Positions 1 to 10,815 of a stretch of 64,000 bases of DNA are shown one piece after another. Location of the stretch: NCBI GenBank assembly GCA_037367355.1, contig CM074703.1, positions 868,001 to 932,000 on the forward strand, read 5' to 3'. The notes below the pieces were generated by a model. The model was not told the DNA's origin, did no database searches, and saw nothing but the letters and a program-made list of their open reading frames with translations. Position numbers and translations under genes: made by a program. Positions within the stretch are counted from its first letter, which is position 1. Each line of letters starts with the position of its first letter. This stretch comes from Neoscytalidium dimidiatum (lineage: Eukaryota > Ascomycota > Dothideomycetes > Botryosphaeriales > Botryosphaeriaceae).

Positions 1-849
1 GGCGGGCGGGTCGCGCGCGCGCGGCTGCTGGTCGGCGCCGACGGCATCTGGTCGTCCGTCAGGAAGCACGTCGCGCCCGGCTGCGAGGCCGAGTACACGG
101 GCGTGGCCTGCGTGTACGGGCACGTCCCGACGGACAGCGTGCGCTGGCCGAGCGACGCGTACGAGCGCACGGCCACGATCCAGGGCCCGCCCGGCAGCTT
201 GTTCTTCACGCCCGAGGTCGCGGACGGCAGCGACCTGATGGTCGGCAGGCAGTTCGCGCACGCGGAGCTCGGCCGCGCCGGGTGGAGCGCGCTGGGCGCG
301 GACGCGGAACGGATGGCCGCGCTGTTCCGGCAGGGTTACGACGAGTGGGGGCCGACGGCGCGGTCTCTCATCGACGAGGTGTGCGCGCGCAAGGAGGGGC
401 TCCTCTTGTGGCCGTTCATGCGGGTGCCGAAGATGGACAGCTGGGTGTCCGAGGGCGGGAGGGTCCTGATCGTGGGCGACGCGGCGCATGCGTTGCCGCC
501 TTCTTCGGGGCAGGGGGTCAATCAAGCGCTTGAGGATGTCTACTCGCTCGCGCTGCTGTTGCAGCGGGTGCTCCCTGGAGCGGCGGCTGAGGGATCGGCA
601 TCACCGGGCACTCTGGCGTCGGCGCTCGGATTCTGGAATGCATGGCGGCAGGAGAGGATCGAGGCTGTCGCCGCCATGGCGAACGCGACGAACATAAAGA
701 GGCTGCCGGACGCGGAACGGCGGAAGCTGGTCGAGCAAGGGAAGCTGGACGGTCAGGGAGACCCGCTGAAGAGCGATGCTTGGAAGATGTGGATGTACAA
801 GCCGGACATTGAAGGCGAGATCGCGTCTTGGCTTCAGGCGAACAGCTGA
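1..849 (+). CDS. FAD-dependent monooxygenase, 3' part (salicylate hydroxylase-like family)
   Basis: The frame is open from the first base of the window to a TGA at 847-849, so the 5' end lies outside. What is visible is the C-terminal two thirds of a PF01494-type flavoprotein hydroxylase. LLVGADGIWSSVR near the start is the 'DG' motif that contacts FAD and NADPH. GRVLIVGDAAHALPPSSGQG about 155 residues in is the 'GD' motif binding the FAD ribityl chain, and it is followed by the helix QALEDVYSLALLLQRV. The missing part should hold the GxGxxG dinucleotide-binding fold. Enzymes of this family use NAD(P)H and O2 to hydroxylate aromatic or polyketide substrates; the substrate cannot be told from the sequence. 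No intron is needed in this segment. The tail (KMWMYKPDIEGEIASWL) resembles fungal members. Very GC-rich third positions contrast with the AT-richer DNA immediately downstream. Confidence 0.9.
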   Translation, partial: GGRVARARLLVGADGIWSSVRKHVAPGCEAEYTGVACVYGHVPTDSVRWPSDAYERTATIQGPPGSLFFTPEVADGSDLMVGRQFAHAELGRAGWSALGADAERMAALFRQGYDEWGPTARSLIDEVCARKEGLLLWPFMRVPKMDSWVSEGGRVLIVGDAAHALPPSSGQGVNQALEDVYSLALLLQRVLPGAAAEGSASPGTLASALGFWNAWRQERIEAVAAMANATNIKRLPDAERRKLVEQGKLDGQGDPLKSDAWKMWMYKPDIEGEIASWLQANS

Positions 850-1360
850 GCAGGTGTTGTGGTGGGGATGGAAGTGGTACATGCCTTTTTCGGACTAGCT
901 CGGGTTTCCTGTCTTTGCTCCGCTTTACGGTCCAGTCAACGCAGGTTTCAGTACGCATGTAAAGCTGGATATTCAAATCTGATTTTCGCTGTCTGCACTC
1001 CTGCTGGCTAGCCATTACTTTTACTTTGCTATTGGTCTGTAAGGAGATTTGCCCCGGACCAGCGTCGCCTGATGTCGGCCTCGCTCTTCGCATCAGCGCG
1101 AGAGCCGAGGGACTGACTCAGTATTTCTTCATCAGCCAACTTGGTCGACAAACTTGTAGTCGCGCGCGGTGTACTCTGGATAAACAAACGCTGCCGCTTC
1201 AATAAGATCCGCAAGAGGCTCCATAATAGCACCATGCGCCGGTACCACCCTGCAGTATCCCTCGCAGTCAGCTTTAACCCCATTCTAGTGCCACATAAAA
1301 TTGGTGCGGAAGATCAAGAAGAAACGCAAGAAAAGAGAACTCCGAAATGACGAGACCAAC
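850..1360. other. Convergent intergenic region
   Basis: This is the space between the stop codons of two convergent genes, so it should hold both 3' UTRs. I see no further gene, tRNA or repeat. Confidence 0.6.
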
Positions 1361-3398
1361 TTACACAGCGCTCCTCGCCACCCGATCCACCGCGAGCTTG
1401 TTCAGCAGCTCAGCCGCCAGGTTCTGATCGAACAGCATCGAGTGCCCCGGCAGCGCGTAGTCCGCCTGGAACACCGCCACCGAGCTATTCTCTCCCACAT
1501 TCGCAGGCATCATGATCGCATACGCTTCGTCGACCGCATGTATCGCCCCGTCGATGTGCACGAAGCCAACCTGCACACGCTCATCACGCAGGAAGAACGG
1601 CTTCTCTGTACTGCACAACGCAATCAGCCATCGTCCCGTCACCGCAAAGCACCACCTAGGACTCACCTATACGTCACGAACTCGGCTCCTTCCACCCTCT
1701 CATAATATGCCCTCGCTCCCTCCCACACAATCACCTTCGCCCCAGCATCAACGTACTCCCTCACCCCCATCGAGTGATCATGATGATGATGCGACGGCTG
1801 TCATCAATCAGCACACACCCACGAATCCAAAAGAAAAAAAAAAAAAGAAGAAGAAAGAGAAACTGCACATCCCACTCACCCAAACGTACGCCACCCTCCT
1901 CCCCAACACCTCCCTCACCCACTCCACCACCACCTCGCCCTGCCGCGGCGGCGCATCCAGCACCACCACCCCATCCTCCCCCACCTCCACCACCACCTGC
2001 CGGTACGGATCCGCGCCCGCGACCGCCACCACCCACGCCCCGGGCATGTCCGCGAACGGCCGCTCGGCCGCCACGTCCGCCACGCGCGCCGTGTACGGCC
2101 CGGACCAGACGTGGTTGGCCCAGCGCTCGGCGATGTCGGCGTAGGCGTAGCGCGCGTCGCGGGCGGGCGCGTCGGCCGCCGCGCCGCCGGGACCGGAGGG
2201 GTGCGGCCCGGCGAAGCGGCCGGGCGGGAGGCCGGCGTTGACGAGGACGCGGTCGGCGGCGTAGTCGTGCAGGACGTGCCGGTTGTTGAGCACGTGCTTG
2301 AAGCGCGTCGGGAAGCGGGCGCCGGTGGCGGGGTCCGTGGCGTGCGCCCAGACGACGAGGTCGTGCGTGCAGGGCCCGAGGAGGGGGTGGTGCGAGCGCG
2401 AGCGGATGGCGTGGGGGAGGTGCGTCGTTTGGTTGAAGATGACGGTGAGGTTGAGCGTGGGGTCGTGGACTGGAGGTGGTCAGGGTGAGGAGAGAGAGAG
2501 ACAGAGAGAGCGGGAGGGAACGAGGGGGGATGTGGCGCACCGGCTGGGAGCTCGATGTTGCTTTCCACGCCGACTTTTTCGGTGGTTGGGACGGCGCGTT
2601 GGCTTTGGAGCATCTGCGTGGTTGGTCAGCGCTGCGTGGGAGGCGTGGGAGGCAGGGGGTTTACCGTGGAGAGGAGCAGAGGCGACATCTGGTGCGCTTC
2701 GTGGATGAGGTAAGCGGCCAGCAGGCCTGTAGTCCGGTCAGGTGCTGAGCTGGTCATTCTTCCCTTTGCTACTTGCCATCCTTGTACCCGGCAGGAGCTG
2801 CGTCTGGGGCAAACAGTTCGTCACTCCCACGGACGACGCAGGCGAAACCATTGTCCCCTCCATGGATGACCAGGGAGTAGTCCATGGGTTTAAGTTGGGG
2901 TCTGGCATACAACCACAAAGCTGTCCCGGGGTTAACGCGTCCTCCCCCGATTTAGGTGCATACTCACGACTGAGCTCGTAGACACGATCAATGCGCTGTT
3001 TGATGTACTGCTGGTCAAAGGAAAAGGACACGTTTTGCCGCCCAGTGGTAGCAATTACTGTGTCGACGGTGGCCAGAGAATAAGATTGCATCAAAGACCT
3101 TGACCGGTAGATGCTGTGCCACGTTATCCATGGTACGGGATGAGGAAAAGAGTCATGGTTGGCGTGGGCTATACCTCTCGCCGACGTAGGTAACCGTCGA
3201 GACCTTTGTCAAGTTCTCAGTCCCTCCAAGCGCATCGATGCCTTGGGAGAGCATATCCTCCGCAGACGGAGTGGAAGTGTTTCTCTGCCCCGAGAAGTTG
3301 ATGAGTAGCGGAATAGAAAGATCTCTCCAGAAAGCATTGCTCAGCACGGAAAGAAGCATCAGAATTAAAATCTTTGGAAACATCGCGGTGGGTAGCAT
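1361..3398 (-). CDS. Metallo-beta-lactamase-fold hydrolase, 8 exons, 539 aa
   Basis: Splicing complement(1361..1610, 1667..1797, 1880..2469, 2541..2613, 2665..2726, 2777..2920, 2968..3113, 3175..3398) gives one uninterrupted 539-residue frame. The N-terminus has a hydrophobic stretch (FPKILILMLLSVLSNAF), a likely signal peptide or anchor; a second ATG at 3383 is an alternative start. The middle carries conserved blocks such as YRSRSLMQSY, PMDYSLVIHGG and HEAHQMSPLLL. Residues 415-421 are SHHHHDH, the HxHxDH metal-binding motif of the superfamily, exactly at the start of exon 7. The fold usually binds two zinc ions and hydrolyses esters, thioesters, lactams or phosphodiesters; the substrate here is unknown. 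All introns but one are GT-AG. The one at 2727-2776 keeps frame only with a GC donor whose sequence is gcaagt. Intron 6 contains a long T run. Confidence 0.85.
2727..2776 (-). other. GC-AG intron in the metallo-beta-lactamase-fold gene
   Basis: Read on the minus strand, the intron begins gcaagt, the textbook GC-type 5' splice site, and ends in acag. Using it joins GAT-G to GC-CTG and restores the conserved frame YKDGLLAAYLIHEAHQ. The overlapping GT donor two bases further on leaves the next exon out of frame. Confidence 0.75.
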
Positions 3399-3652
3399 TG
3401 TCAATGAAGTGTATGCTTTGGTTTGCGCCGTCTCCGACCGCCCGGCGAGCAACGGACTTATATTATTCTACTGGCGTGACTTCCAAGAATCTAGAATTCT
3501 ACAGATTTAGTAATTGCTGGGCCTCGAGCATCGAGCCCATGTTTGCATAGGTAATCAACTAGAAGGTCACCGCTTACTAAGTGCGTAATTACATGGCCTC
3601 GATCTAAACACTATGTATAAATAGACTTATCACGCGATAGATAACAGACTCC

Positions 3653-5585
3653 CTATGACACGAAGCGGCTCTCCACCTCCACAAATTGCGCACCTTGAAT
3701 GATTTCTGGGGGCCATTCCGGATCCGGCTTCCGTCTCGTCTCAAACACCCATTCCCCGCTCCCAACCACCTCATCCACCGCGTCCTCAAACTCTCCCAAC
3801 ACTACACGAGCTTCTCCGTTTGTTGGCACGTCCACAGATGTTCGCATCTTACCTTTGGCGCTCGGAGAACTTTGCTGATGGCGCGAGCACCCCGCTCGTC
3901 GCCCGACGCCGTGTACGCGTCCCACGGCGTCAGCACGGCGCTGTCGCCCCACACGGCCACGGAGCGCTTCTGGCGGGCGGCGTAGGGGGGATGGAGATGG
4001 AGGGGATGATGTTCGGGGTGATGCCGCCATGGACGCGCTGGCCGACGGAGAGGTCGGTGAGCCAGTGGGCGAGGAAGGCGGGTGGTGTCGAAGAGGAAGG
4101 TTGCGGTGGGTGCGAAGACTTGCAGGTCCCCTGTCCAGCCGAGGCGCTCGTCGCGCTGCGGGCGGTCGGTCGGGACGGAGACGAAGTTGCCGCGTGTGGA
4201 GCAGACGGTGTTGGTGTGGAGTTGGTTGATGAGGGCGTGCGAGCTGGTGAAGTGCCTGGTGCGGCGTAGGTCTGTGGAGATGACGATGGCCGTGAAGTCG
4301 GAGAGGGTGAGGGAGGGGTGGCCGCTGCTTTCGGCATACCTGGGGAAACACTTCGTTAGGGTGAGAGCGTGGTGGACTCTTTTGGTTGATGGCCTATCTG
4401 AAGCCGTGAAAGGTGAATTGCGGCTCCCAGCCCTTCGCCTTCCCACCCAACTTGACCACATCCCGCGCTTTGGCTGTCCGTAATGGTCGCGCGCCTAGCT
4501 CCCCGCGTTCCATCACTTTCGGGTACCGGATCAACAGCTCCTTCCCCTGCTCACCGGGGATTCCTACCTCAATTCTCACCCACCTTACGATGTTCTCCCC
4601 CAAATCCAACATTTGCTTGCCGCTCGGCGTGACGATGATCTCTCGCGGCTTCAGCTCAGCAATCCGCCTCACAGGCGCAACATCAGACACAATCAGTTCC
4701 ACTGTCACGAAGGAGAGAACCTCCACAGGCCCTTCCCCTCACAGCGTGGACGAAGCAGTGCACCAATCAGAATCATCCAGAGCAATGTCGAATACCTCGC
4801 CATCGTACAGCTCAGACGCAACGATCGGCGCACCTTCCAGATACTCCCAGCTCTCATCTGTCCCACAGACGCCACTCCCCCGACCTCCAGCTGCGCAAGA
4901 AAGCCGAGCCGGTCGCCCCGAATATCGCGCACGCCGGGCCGCCCCAGCCGCCCTGCAAACCACCCCTCCCCGACCTCCACACCAATCACGTTCTCACCTT
5001 CCTTCAGCGGGGGCCCTTACGTCGCACGTCCGATAGTACAGACGGTGCGCGTACGACTGCCAGCCCGGCGCCAGCACACGGTCCCCGACGACGACGCCGT
5101 TGAGCTGGACGCGGGTACAGGCAGTGCGCCGTGGCATTCAAACGGGCGGGGTTCGCCGCGTTTGGACAAAGCGAAGCGCTTGCGCAGGCTAATCGGCTGT
5201 CTTGCTTCATCTGCCGGCCGGGCCGGCGCCGATATGAGCTTGGAGACCGCAGTCGGAGCGCTGGAGCAGCGCGGCCTCGGTGGTTACGCTCGCCCTGGCA
5301 GTCCGTCTGCGAGCCATCACGGCCGGTGGCACGGACGCTGATATGCGCGCTTTCACGGGAGAATAGTGATGAGGATGGCAATGGCACGAGGACGCTGTCT
5401 GGTGAGTTGATGTGGTGGGTTTTGTTGTTGGAGCCTCGGGCGATATTGGTGATGTCGTAGAAGTTCTGGCGCCAGTTTTCCACGGTCGTTGACGCGAAGC
5501 GCCAAGATATCCGCGGGGATGGTGAACCAATGCCGAAGCCGTCGTGGCGGTGCTCTGCGCTCGGCTGGGCAATGCGGGCTGCCAT
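3653..5585 (-). pseudogene. Alpha-L-rhamnosidase (GH78) pseudogene
   Basis: Fragments in all three minus-strand frames line up, in order, with one fungal GH78 rhamnosidase. They start at ATG 5585 with the N-terminal block HDGFGIGSPSPRISWRF. Next come NGVVVGDRVLAPGWQSYAHR and VEVGEGWFAGRLG, then the beta-domain block ELKPREIIVTPSGKQ. The catalytic block FVSVPTDRPQRDERLGWTGD contains the family's general-acid Asp and nearby Glu, and AVWGDSAVLTPWD follows. Joining these needs single-base frame changes near 5290, 5257, 5127, 5010, 4880, 4740, 4083 and 3980. The apparent splice donor after FTFHGFR reads AGATAG instead of a GT. After TASGDERGARAISK the second half of the (alpha/alpha)6 barrel is absent, and the frame jumps to C-terminal beta-domain residues (VDVPTNGEARVVL, EVVGSGEWVFE). 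The enzyme would have removed terminal L-rhamnose from plant glycosides. It is divergent from a broken sugar transporter. Confidence 0.85.
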
Positions 5586-6134
5586 GATTGTGCAAGAGGC
5601 TGCCAGCCGTGTGATGGTCTCGGCGTCGGCCCGCAGCCCAGGCTTTTAATTTAGCTGATTTTGGGGATGCTCTCATCCGACGTTTAGTAATACTTTAGCC
5701 GTCATTTCGGGGCTCGGAAGAGGTGTACCGAGCAGGATAGATGGACAGGAATGATGTGTCGTGAGACGTGCGTTGCAATCTCCCACGTGCTTCCCCGCGT
5801 TTGAGATCCCCACACCCCCTCGCCGGCCCGCGGTTTCCCTGCTCGTCGAGAAACTAAACAACATGGCCGCTGGATATAATTGGCGTTTCTTGGCTCGGGG
5901 AATTTCTGACCGACACTCATGCAAGCAAGCGGAATCCACCTCATGACCGCTCCCTCGGTTCAGCCTGTTATCTCTACACCTCGAATCAGTCAGATCTGAT
6001 GTCTGCACGCCGACTCAAAGAGGTTGAGGACTTGAAAAATGACGTCGAACATGTTGAAATAGAGGGGAACCGCGAGAGCCACTTGATTTTAAAGTTAGAT
6101 CACGATGAGTTAGGTTTGTAGGCAACTCTTCGTC
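5586..6134. promoter_or_regulatory. Former divergent promoter of the rhamnosidase and transporter pair
   Basis: The 549 bp between the two divergent start codons would have held both promoters. Two matches to the CreA/Mig1 consensus SYGGRG lie on the minus strand at 5793-5798 (GCGGGG) and 5808-5813 (GTGGGG). That would suit carbon-catabolite-repressed sugar genes, but the consensus is short and occurs often by chance. Confidence 0.35.
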
Positions 6135-6817
6135 ATGTCCGCAAAGCCAACATCTTCCAAATCACCTGCAGCCCCACCACGAAAACTATCACTGATCCGA
6201 TTCTCACAGGCGGTGATCGTCTGCAAACTGCTGTGTATTGTAGTGGCAGCCGCTGATGGATACCAAATGACGCTGAATGATATATATAAGCTGTCTCCAC
6301 ATCAACGGATACGTTTGGGCGCAGGCCGGTGGTCGTGGCGAGTGCGATTGGATGCACTGTGGCTATGCTGCTGGTAAGTACCTTCCGCGAGAAAATAAAA
6401 TTTAGGGTGTTTTATATGCCGGCCTACATCCTCTCCTTCTCGCAGTTGGAGGGCTCGGGTAGACCTTTGTGGGTAAAGAAGTCGCGTCGCAGAACCTGCG
6501 TGCTAGGACTGCCGGTGTGGCCGCGGGCTCGTCGGTCTCGTTCGGGTTGACGTTCAATACCGCACTTCCCGTCATGCGTAGGCCTCTACCTATTACACTT
6601 TGTGCCCTTGCCCGCTGATGCGATGACAGTTGATTTCGAGGGTCCCAACTGGGGCTACGATACCGCATGGCTCTTCTCCGGCACCGGTACCGTGATCTGC
6701 GTCCTTGCCTGGTTCTTCGTTCCTGAGCCTTCGCGCCGCAATACTGCGGAGCTCGATGAGATTTACGAGAAAGGTGTTCCGGCATGGCGGATGAGGAAGT
6801 ATGTCACCGAGGTCTAA
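6135..6817 (+). pseudogene. MFS sugar transporter pseudogene, core deleted
   Basis: The N-terminal segment from ATG 6135 (LLCIVVAAADGYQMTLN) matches the start of fungal sugar:H+ symporters. A shifted frame then gives DTFGRRPVVVASAIGCTVAM, the family's loop motif D-x-x-GRR. A normal-looking intron (gtaagt ... cag, 6373-6444) follows. The next frame gives TFVGKEVASQNLRARTAGVA, which belongs to the C-terminal half, with an in-frame TAG just before it. A second intron leads to LDFEGPNWGYDTAWLFSGTG and a typical tail, EPSRRNTAELDEIYEKGVPAW. Most of the helices between the first and last thirds are missing. A full-length member has about 500-550 residues; only about 200 can be recognised. It was probably an oligosaccharide or rhamnose importer working with the adjacent rhamnosidase. 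Confidence 0.8.
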
Positions 6818-7039
6818 ACGCAGGCGCGTGAGTAGCGAGTACGGGAAATCTCATATCTTAAGGAGTGGAGTTGATTGGGGAGCCTGTGGTGGTAGTACTT
6901 AGGAACTCCAGTTGTGACTGACAATATTGGAGAGCGGTAGAGTGTCTTGGATTATCACACGCCCGAAAATTTGCACTGGCGATGTAGCTTTCCGCGCTCT
7001 ATCTCCCTCGGGTACCTGCTCTGTCCCTGGCGCCGCTCC

Positions 7040-9066
7040 TTATTCCACACCTACAAACTTCCAGCCTTCGTGCTCCTTCTGTAATTGCACCTCCAGATGT
7101 TCTGAAGCCTTGCACATCTCATTTCTGTCAGCCATAGTCCCGAATCTCTGGCGCGTCTCTACGTCAAACCCATGGAACAGCAGAGCCACAGCAGACGCTC
7201 TCCACGAACCTTGCCATCTGTGCTTGACACCCTGTGATGCGACAAGCGCGACAAAGACAACTGTGAGGAAAAGCAGCGTAGCTGGCAGCCCCATCCACGC
7301 CCAGCGAACCCGCACGCAGGTCTGAGACGCCAAGACGTTCCCCTCGGGATAATCGCTGCTCGGTGTGTCACCGTATAGCCGGATGCTCGACGTCATAGAG
7401 TCCGTCAGCCCCTCCATATACGTGTTGACAGAGTCCATGGTCGCCGTGCCATTGCCATAGAGCCTGCGTAGCCATGGCGGACCGGTTGACATGTTGAACT
7501 CGGCGTAGTAGACTTGCACCGTCTGGTTGTAGAAGAGCTCGTCGAAGAGCTGGCCGATCGACAGGAAGGCGCCCCAGCTCACTTGCCACGTGCAGTCGGC
7601 CGGATACCAGACCAATCCCGGTTTTCGGGCCGTGAAGGAAGCGGGATCTTGAGACCAGCTGCTCGAAGCGAGCGCGTTGTCGGTTGCGTTGATGAGAACG
7701 GTGTTGCTTTCGGTCCGGATGTCGGTCGGGCTGCAGTCGTGCAGCGTTCCGTTTCGCATCGTCTGGTTCGTCGCGATGCCCCAGCTTCCGCTGCGGAGGT
7801 AGTAGTCGAAGGATATTCGGCGTGCGTCTGTTGATACCAACGTCTCGTTGTAGGTCGAGACGCTCATGTTGGCCCCGAATGTTTTCACGCAGGGAAAGAT
7901 GGAGCAGCGAGTCGCGAAGAAGTCGGTCTGACGCATCATCAGGGCTTCGAACTGGTAGAAAACCCAATTTCCGTTTATGTCTTCTGCCCCGAAACCAGCG
8001 GTGCTAGTGACGTTGTTGGGGTATCCGTAAGCGGTAATGGGGCCGGATGGTATCGAAGCATTTCTTCCCTCGTTGTAGTCGTCAATGGTATTGTTGTAGA
8101 CGGTGATTGTGTTAGATATGTCCTCGCACGAATGGCAGACTGCGAGGGTGGAGAATGTGGCCCCGGAATCGTGAGGGAACGTGCAATTCCCTAGCTGACA
8201 GTCTATTCGGATGCTCGATGAACTGTTGGCGGGCGGGTTGAGGAGGCCAACGTAAATTGCACTAGCCATTCTCGCGTCCATCACACCCTTCCCAGCAGCG
8301 ACGTGCCCGTAGTCTCCAGTATAGTTATTTGTCATAGGTATTCTTGATGTGGCGTGAGGCACTTCTTGAAGACAGTTGTAGTATTGGACAACCTGTTGCG
8401 AAAAGGGGTCGACGGCCAGCGCGGCCACGGTGATCAAGGCACCTAAAGTGGCAATATAACTGTGCATCCAACTCTAAGCGGGATGTTCGATGGAGACGAT
8501 TAAGAGCCAACATACTGCTTATTGTTAGTGAAGAGAAGGCATGTTGCCCCCCATGGCCCTCTGCTAGCAAGATCTAATTTGTCTAAGTCCGCAAGTACTC
8601 TTGGCTTTAGAAACCAGAGCCATTTCAGCTCGCTGATACCTGTTTCAAGGATGATCAGCTCATTTGCCCTTCAGCAACGAATAGTAACGTTACCTTGAGC
8701 TACAGGCATCATCATGCAAGCCTTCATTATAGCCGTGAAAATAGCGAGTAGAGAGTTAATGGTAATCAGGTGTGGCCATTGAGGTAGCGGCTTTCCATCG
8801 TGGGCTCTCAAGATCACTATCATGGCAGCCAAACAGGCCAAAGATACCAGGCAGCTTCTAATCTCGCTTATCCATAACCGATCAACAGCGCCACGGACAA
8901 CAGCTACCCATGAGCTAAAGATCTCTCCGTTTTTAAAGCTGCTTGCTCTTGATGTTGCGAGCGGCCTATGCGGGGATGTATGAGCTAGATCGATCTCTAG
9001 TGTTGAATGAAGGCTATCATAATGTCCGAGTGGGATGGCCTCAGGATGAAAAGAAGCTTTTGACAT
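7040..9066 (-). CDS. DUF3176-family membrane protein, 642 aa
   Basis: Exons complement(7040..8471, 8516..8639, 8694..9066) join into 642 residues in frame. The N-terminal part shows the DUF3176 signature: a first membrane segment around SCLVSLACLAAMIVIL, then DGKPLPQWPHLITINSLLAI and a second membrane segment. These are followed by ELKWLWFLKP, LDLASRGPWG and ATLGALITVAALAVDPFSQQ. A long, Asn-glycosylation-rich, cysteine-containing outer domain of about 400 residues follows, and a last membrane helix (TLLFLTVVFVALVA) lies near the C-terminus. The short cytoplasmic tail ends KEHEGWKFVGVE. The family is common and multicopy in filamentous ascomycetes and has no assigned function; a plasma-membrane location is an inference. 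The second intron (8472-8515) is only 44 nt but restores frame. Confidence 0.85.
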
Positions 9067-9984
9067 ATTTGCGGACCTCGAAAGATGTTAGAAGAGTTCA
9101 AAGTAAGACTGCATCCGGATGGGCAATGGTTTAAGTATGTTTGCACAAGGCTTACACTACAGTCGGCAATCACATTTGGAGACCCGGCCACATCTCCGAT
9201 AGCTGAGAATTCTCGCATTCGCCAATGTAAGGCTTATGTGCACATGACGCTCGCATCCGTATGACGTGAACTGGAGATGTCAGCGCCAAGCCATACTTAC
9301 CAATCAAGTTCTTCAGCCTCGTGCGTTTGTATTGAGGTCTGTTGCTCAATGAGTGAGAAGGAATCCAAAAATTGTTAGCGGCTACGTGCAAGCGCAAGGT
9401 TTTATGCTCTGTTTGCTGGAATCGGGAAGTGCCTGGGCTACTCAATGCCTGATCCATATCAGGCAGCCGATGAAGTGCCATAAAGCCAGCTCTTGTGGTT
9501 GAGAAGGCTGAATCTTCCAGTTGATACAGATTCCGTTGTTGCCTTTGTGAGAAGTATTGATGAAGCTGCGATTGTAGTAACTATTTCCTCGCTAGATGAA
9601 GGTCCATAGTTAGGATGGCAATTCGTCACCACATGTTGATGGCGCGCTAGCCTAAGATTTACCATAGACAGAATAGACCCGAGCACGGATAGGAAACTTT
9701 TTGAAAATACCCAGGTGATTCATCTAGGTTCCACTGTGCTCCAAGAGAAGAAGCAAAACAACCCTTGCTGGATACGTGCCTTAGATGAGATAGAGCGAGC
9801 AGACGATGCAAAGATAGTTGATCGGATATCTTCAAATACTCCAATGGAGCACGTTACTAGGGTAGAGGACAGAATCTGAATCCACAGATGCAGAGTGAAT
9901 GACGCAGGTGCACCGGGAGGCCCTTCTGTGACGCATCGGGTTAGACATGAGTGGCTTGGATAGCCGAATCATGGAGCTTAGTAC

Positions 9985-10020
9985 GAGAGCGGATATGTGA
10001 GAGCGGATATGTGAGAGCGG
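9985..10020. repeat. 14-bp tandem repeat, 2.5 copies
   Basis: Two perfect copies of gagagcggatatgt (9985-9998 and 9999-10012) are followed by the first 8 bases of a third. It is intergenic. Confidence 0.9.
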
Positions 10021-10752
10021 AAGTTCGAGCTCATCATATCGTGTGAGACGGGGAAAGTGGTGAGCTTCTCGATTCAACACAAGCGGTGATTCTGACGGTG
10101 CGGTGTTACTTGAGAAAGTGCGCTTCCCGCGGTGGTGCTAATGATAGTGAAAGGCGGACGAAGACTTTTACGACAGCAAGACAGCGAGTTTAGCGGCAGG
10201 AGCGCTGCCGTCGGCCGCTTTGTGGAATGCACACTACTCGACCGTACTCGTGGCTAGGAACCAGAACTTTGTAAACATCTGCGGAGCGCGCATGGGCATC
10301 TGCGCCACAAAATAAGATACCGCATTCGCCATTGGTACTTGCTCAGATGTCTGAGAGAGCCTTAGCCTTCCATCTTGGTGCTGTGACAGCACAGTAAAGC
10401 CGCCGGCCACCAGCGGCGGTTCGCGGGATCTCATCACATGCGACCACTGCAAACTCTCGAACTTTCCCTCCTTGCTCATTCCTGGTCAGCGCTGCTGCCT
10501 GGCAACAGCCGTCACAGCAAGGTTTCTGCAAGTCTTGTGCAGCTGGTGATTGGGTTCAAGCAGCGGTCAGAAGTTCGATCAGTGGCGTCATGCTTGCCTT
10601 TTCAGACATCCATAGTCGGAAAGTTAATTCTCGGCCAATCAGAGCGCATTTATCTGATGATGCTTGTCGGTTGACCTGGGTGCATGTGGTGACTGATCAG
10701 GCTGCACGGGCCGGTTGATCTCGCGACGCCGTTGATCGGGGCGCTCCCCTCA

Positions 10753-10815
10753 TGGTATATAAACCCACCCTCCCCCCGACCCGCTGCTCTTTTTTTTTCT
10801 TTTTTCCTCCATGTC
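10753..10815 (+). promoter_or_regulatory. TATA box and CT-rich leader without a clear gene
   Basis: A TATATAAA sequence at about 10756-10763 is followed within 30-50 bp by a C- and T-rich tract (tctttttttttcttttttcc) and then an ATG at 10811 opening a frame of only about 40 codons. This is the layout of many fungal core promoters, but I cannot identify a product. Confidence 0.35.

Noticed and set aside
1761..2613. Several long overlapping frames on both strands
   Set aside because: They are shadows of the GC-rich exon 6 of the metallo-beta-lactamase-fold gene. Only one frame continues across proper introns into conserved motifs.
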